Positions 6,355-7,445 of a stretch of DNA of 7,445 bases are shown here, piece by piece. The notes beneath the pieces were generated by a model. It searched no databases. It saw only the letters and a list, made by a program, of their open reading frames with translations, and was not told where the DNA came from. This DNA is from Candidatus Bathyarchaeota archaeon (lineage in GTDB: Archaea > Thermoproteota > Bathyarchaeia > TCS64). Numbering within the stretch: position 1 is the stretch's first letter; the number at the start of each line of letters is the position of its first letter. Position numbers and translations under genes: made by a program. Location: the NCBI GenBank assembly GCA_014730055.1, contig WJIV01000128.1, positions 1 through 7,445 on the forward strand, read 5' to 3'.

Positions 6355-6573
6355 TTATCGATCAAGAACCTTCTTGGAGGCAATATCAATGTCCCTGGCT
6401 TTGACCGTCTTTCTACCCGCGTGCTCTGCGTAGTCAATAGCCTCTTTAGCGATCTCTAGGCCAACACGTTCTAAGATATCACCGAGAACGATAGCACTAT
6501 CCTCACTTACCCTGTCAGCGCCTGCTCTTTTTATGAGCTTGTGCATAGGTGCTACCTTAATTTCATTTGTCAT
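6355..6573 (-). CDS. Archaeal histone
   Basis: A minimal histone-fold protein of 72 residues that dimerises and wraps DNA. It aligns along its whole length with methanogen HMfB: helix 1 VAPMHKLIKRAG (7-18), loop RVSEDS (21-26), long helix 2 (about 27-52), then GRKTVKARDIDIASKKV (53-69) as loop and helix 3. Likely DNA contacts are conserved: Lys12 at the place of HMfB Arg10, Arg21 for Arg19, and Arg54, Lys55, Thr56 for Arg52, Lys53, Thr54. Gly18 matches HMfB Gly16, which matters for stacking into extended superhelices. There is no eukaryote-like tail. ATG 6573 is preceded by a partial Shine-Dalgarno GGAAG (6582-6586) with 8 bases of spacing, and by a TATA-like box. The gene is divergent from S17e and 39 bases upstream of the reductase gene. 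Confidence 0.96.
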   Translation of the reverse strand: MTNEIKVAPMHKLIKRAGADRVSEDSAIVLGDILERVGLEIAKEAIDYAEHAGRKTVKARDIDIASKKVLDR

Positions 6574-6605
6574 GCAGATATCTTCCTTTTTCTTCTTTCC
6601 TTTCG

Positions 6606-6619
6606 ATAAATATTTAATA
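6606..6619 (-). promoter_or_regulatory. Promoter (TATA box) of the histone gene
   Basis: The minus strand reads TATTAAATATTTAT, a strong archaeal TATA-like element with purine-rich bases (GGAAG) just upstream, as in a BRE. Transcription about 25 bases on would start near 6588, giving a leader of about 15 bases that contains the partial ribosome binding site. Confidence 0.6.
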
Positions 6620-6700
6620 CTTCCGAGTCTTTTCTGATCTTAAATAACAATACATTCAATGAAAATTATCAGCTTGAGTAGGGTTTTAGAAAGGGTAAAC

Positions 6701-6709
6701 GTTTAAAAG
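6701..6709 (+). promoter_or_regulatory. Promoter (TATA box) of the S17e gene
   Basis: GTTTAAAAG preceded by GGGTAAAC fits an archaeal TATA box with BRE. A start about 25 bases on (near 6731) would leave a leader of about 23 bases that carries the GGTG ribosome binding site at 6743-6746. Confidence 0.6.
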
Positions 6710-6742
6710 CATGGCTAGGTGAGTAACTGCGCAAATAAACAC

Positions 6743-6746
6743 GGTG
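6743..6746 (+). promoter_or_regulatory. Ribosome binding site of the S17e gene
   Basis: GGTG, the core of the archaeal Shine-Dalgarno sequence, lies 7 bases before the TTG at 6754. Together with the family-typical MGKVRT opening it supports this non-ATG start. Confidence 0.55.
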
Positions 6747-6753
6747 TAACGTC

Positions 6754-6990
6754 TTGGGAAAAGTACGTACAGAGATGATAAAAAGAATAAGCCTAGAGCT
6801 CCTTGACAAGTATCCCTATAGCTTTGATGTGGAGTTTGAGGAGAATAAACAATTCCTGAAAGAGATTGGGCTTGATGTATCCAAAAAACTCCGAAATAAG
6901 ATAGCAGGTTACATCACCACCGTTGTAAAGTCTGACCTACATGCTGCGCAAATGGAAGCAGAAGAACAAGCACTCGAAGAATTTGAGTAG
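6754..6990 (+). CDS. rps17e: 30S ribosomal protein S17e
   Basis: Small-subunit ribosomal protein shared by archaea and eukaryotes and absent from bacteria; 78 residues. The N-terminus MGKVRTEMIKR and the KKLRNKIAGYITT stretch (44-56) are hallmarks of the family. Translation starts at TTG 6754: the family begins at this methionine and a GGTG site precedes it, while no ATG is suitable. The C-terminal part after residue 57, with HAAQMEAEEQALEEFE, is strongly acidic and helical-looking, whereas the core is basic. It is a monocistronic-looking gene, divergent from the histone. T4 and T5 runs at 7005-7008 and 7030-7034 are possible end signals. Confidence 0.95.
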   Translation: MGKVRTEMIKRISLELLDKYPYSFDVEFEENKQFLKEIGLDVSKKLRNKIAGYITTVVKSDLHAAQMEAEEQALEEFE

Positions 6991-7003
6991 AATCCAACAT
7001 TTG

Positions 7004-7039
7004 ATTTTAAATAGCTTGTTAGGTTATCATTTTTAAAAT
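7004..7039 (+). terminator. Possible T-rich terminator after S17e
   Basis: Two T runs (7005-7008 and 7030-7034) lie within an AT-only inverted repeat, ATTTTAAA (7004-7011) and TTTAAAAT (7032-7039), 14-50 bases after the S17e stop. Archaeal termination often uses T tracts of this kind. AT-only repeats are common in such DNA, so support is weak. Confidence 0.35.
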
Positions 7040-7045
7040 TTCAGG

Positions 7046-7056
7046 GATATAAAAAC
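7046..7056 (+). promoter_or_regulatory. TATA-like element in the S17e / serine kinase spacer
   Basis: GATATAAAAAC preceded by CAGG is the best-looking TATA box in this spacer. It predicts a start near 7077, about 54 bases before the next gene. It may give that gene a leadered transcript or drive a short RNA; no open reading frame starts from it. Confidence 0.4.
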
Positions 7057-7092
7057 TAGTCCAACTTTGTATTCTATAGGTTTCCCAACTTG

Positions 7093-7105
7093 CATTAAAC
7101 ATATA
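7093..7105 (+). promoter_or_regulatory. Possible TATA box of the SerK-like gene
   Basis: An AT-rich element of the form CATTAAACATATA is centred about 31 bases before ATG 7131, so the message would start a few bases upstream of the start codon. No Shine-Dalgarno sequence precedes the ATG, which fits leaderless translation. Confidence 0.45.
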
Positions 7106-7130
7106 ACTGATATCTTACCTAATTGTCTGG

Positions 7131-7445
7131 ATGTCAAGGCCACCAGTTGCATACACTATAGATCATGAAGGACTGAAGCTAGATATCGCTTTGATCCCTT
7201 CAGGTGAGCTGCTGATACATGAAGAGACGATACCTGAGAGGGTTGATAGTTTAAAAAGAAGGATTGAGGAAGACATGGTTCAGTCAGCCCCTATTATCGT
7301 TGATAGAAAGACCAGCGTAGTACTTGATGGAATGCACAGGACATCAATTATGAAGCAGTTGGAATGCCGTTTCACATGTGTCTGTATGTTAGATTATTTT
7401 GACCCAAGGATAAAAGTGCAGAGATGGTGCAGGATAATTCCAAAA
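7131..7445 (+). CDS. serK: ParB-fold protein, SerK-type free serine kinase (N-terminal part)
   Basis: First 105 residues of a gene cut by the window edge. The ParB/sulfiredoxin-like fold shows LLIHEETIPERVDSLKRRIEED (27-48), APIIVDRKTSVVLDGMHR (53-70) and MLDYFDPRIKVQRW (86-99). This resembles SerK of Thermococcus kodakarensis, which phosphorylates free serine with ADP for cysteine synthesis. By eye Glu31 matches its catalytic Glu30, and DGMHR (66-70) matches its DGHHR nucleotide/phosphate motif. Chromosome-partitioning ParB proteins share the fold but not the HE plus DYF pattern, so a kinase is preferred. The C-terminal half, needed to confirm it and to predict ADP or ATP use, is missing. 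It begins with ATG 7131 and has its own promoter-like sequences. Confidence 0.75.
   Translation, partial: MSRPPVAYTIDHEGLKLDIALIPSGELLIHEETIPERVDSLKRRIEEDMVQSAPIIVDRKTSVVLDGMHRTSIMKQLECRFTCVCMLDYFDPRIKVQRWCRIIPK

Noticed and set aside
6711..6722. Tiny reading frame ATG GCT AGG TGA upstream of S17e
   Set aside because: It is three codons long and lies upstream of the predicted transcript start near 6731, so it would probably not be transcribed.
1..7445. Search for CRISPR arrays, insertion sequences, integrase sites, toxin-antitoxin or defence genes
   Set aside because: No regularly spaced repeats, transposase, recombinase or such cassette is visible; the genes are recognisable housekeeping families apart from the ThDP enzyme of unknown substrate and DUF4438.

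Overview
The window is a gene-dense archaeal chromosome fragment. The archaeal markers are RNase P protein Rnp2/Pop5, a histone-fold protein, ribosomal protein S17e, a digeranylgeranylglycerophospholipid reductase-like flavoprotein, a SerK-type serine kinase start and a tRNA-Glu with encoded CCA. Promoters look archaeal (AT-rich TATA-like boxes about 25-30 bases before predicted transcript starts), and only some genes carry GGAGGTGAT-type ribosome binding sites. A histone plus a moderately AT-rich genome fits several archaeal lineages (TACK-type or euryarchaeal), and I cannot place it further by eye.

Layout. Positions 117-3974 hold four plus-strand genes in a likely operon: pyrD and pyrK (overlapping; the two subunits of an NAD-linked dihydroorotate dehydrogenase), rnp2, and a stand-alone thiamine-diphosphate enzyme of unknown substrate. 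A hairpin plus a T6 run closes this block. Facing it are tRNA-Glu(CTC) at 4066-4144 and then three more minus-strand genes running leftwards from 6573: histone, geranylgeranyl reductase-like protein and a DUF4438 protein of unknown function. A 180-base divergent intergenic region (6574-6753) carries promoters for the histone and for ribosomal protein S17e (6754-6990, plus). After a 140-base AT-rich spacer a ParB/SerK-type gene starts at 7131 and runs off the right edge.

Functionally this is mostly housekeeping: pyrimidine synthesis, tRNA processing, membrane lipid saturation, chromatin and translation. I see no CRISPR array, insertion sequence, prophage, toxin-antitoxin pair or defence cassette. 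The points most worth following are the substrate of the thiamine-diphosphate enzyme, the DUF4438 protein, a CPVC dithiol in the reductase, and inverted repeats that contain or abut several stop codons. One of those repeats doubles as the likely tRNA-Glu promoter. The first 116 bases hold no gene I can support.
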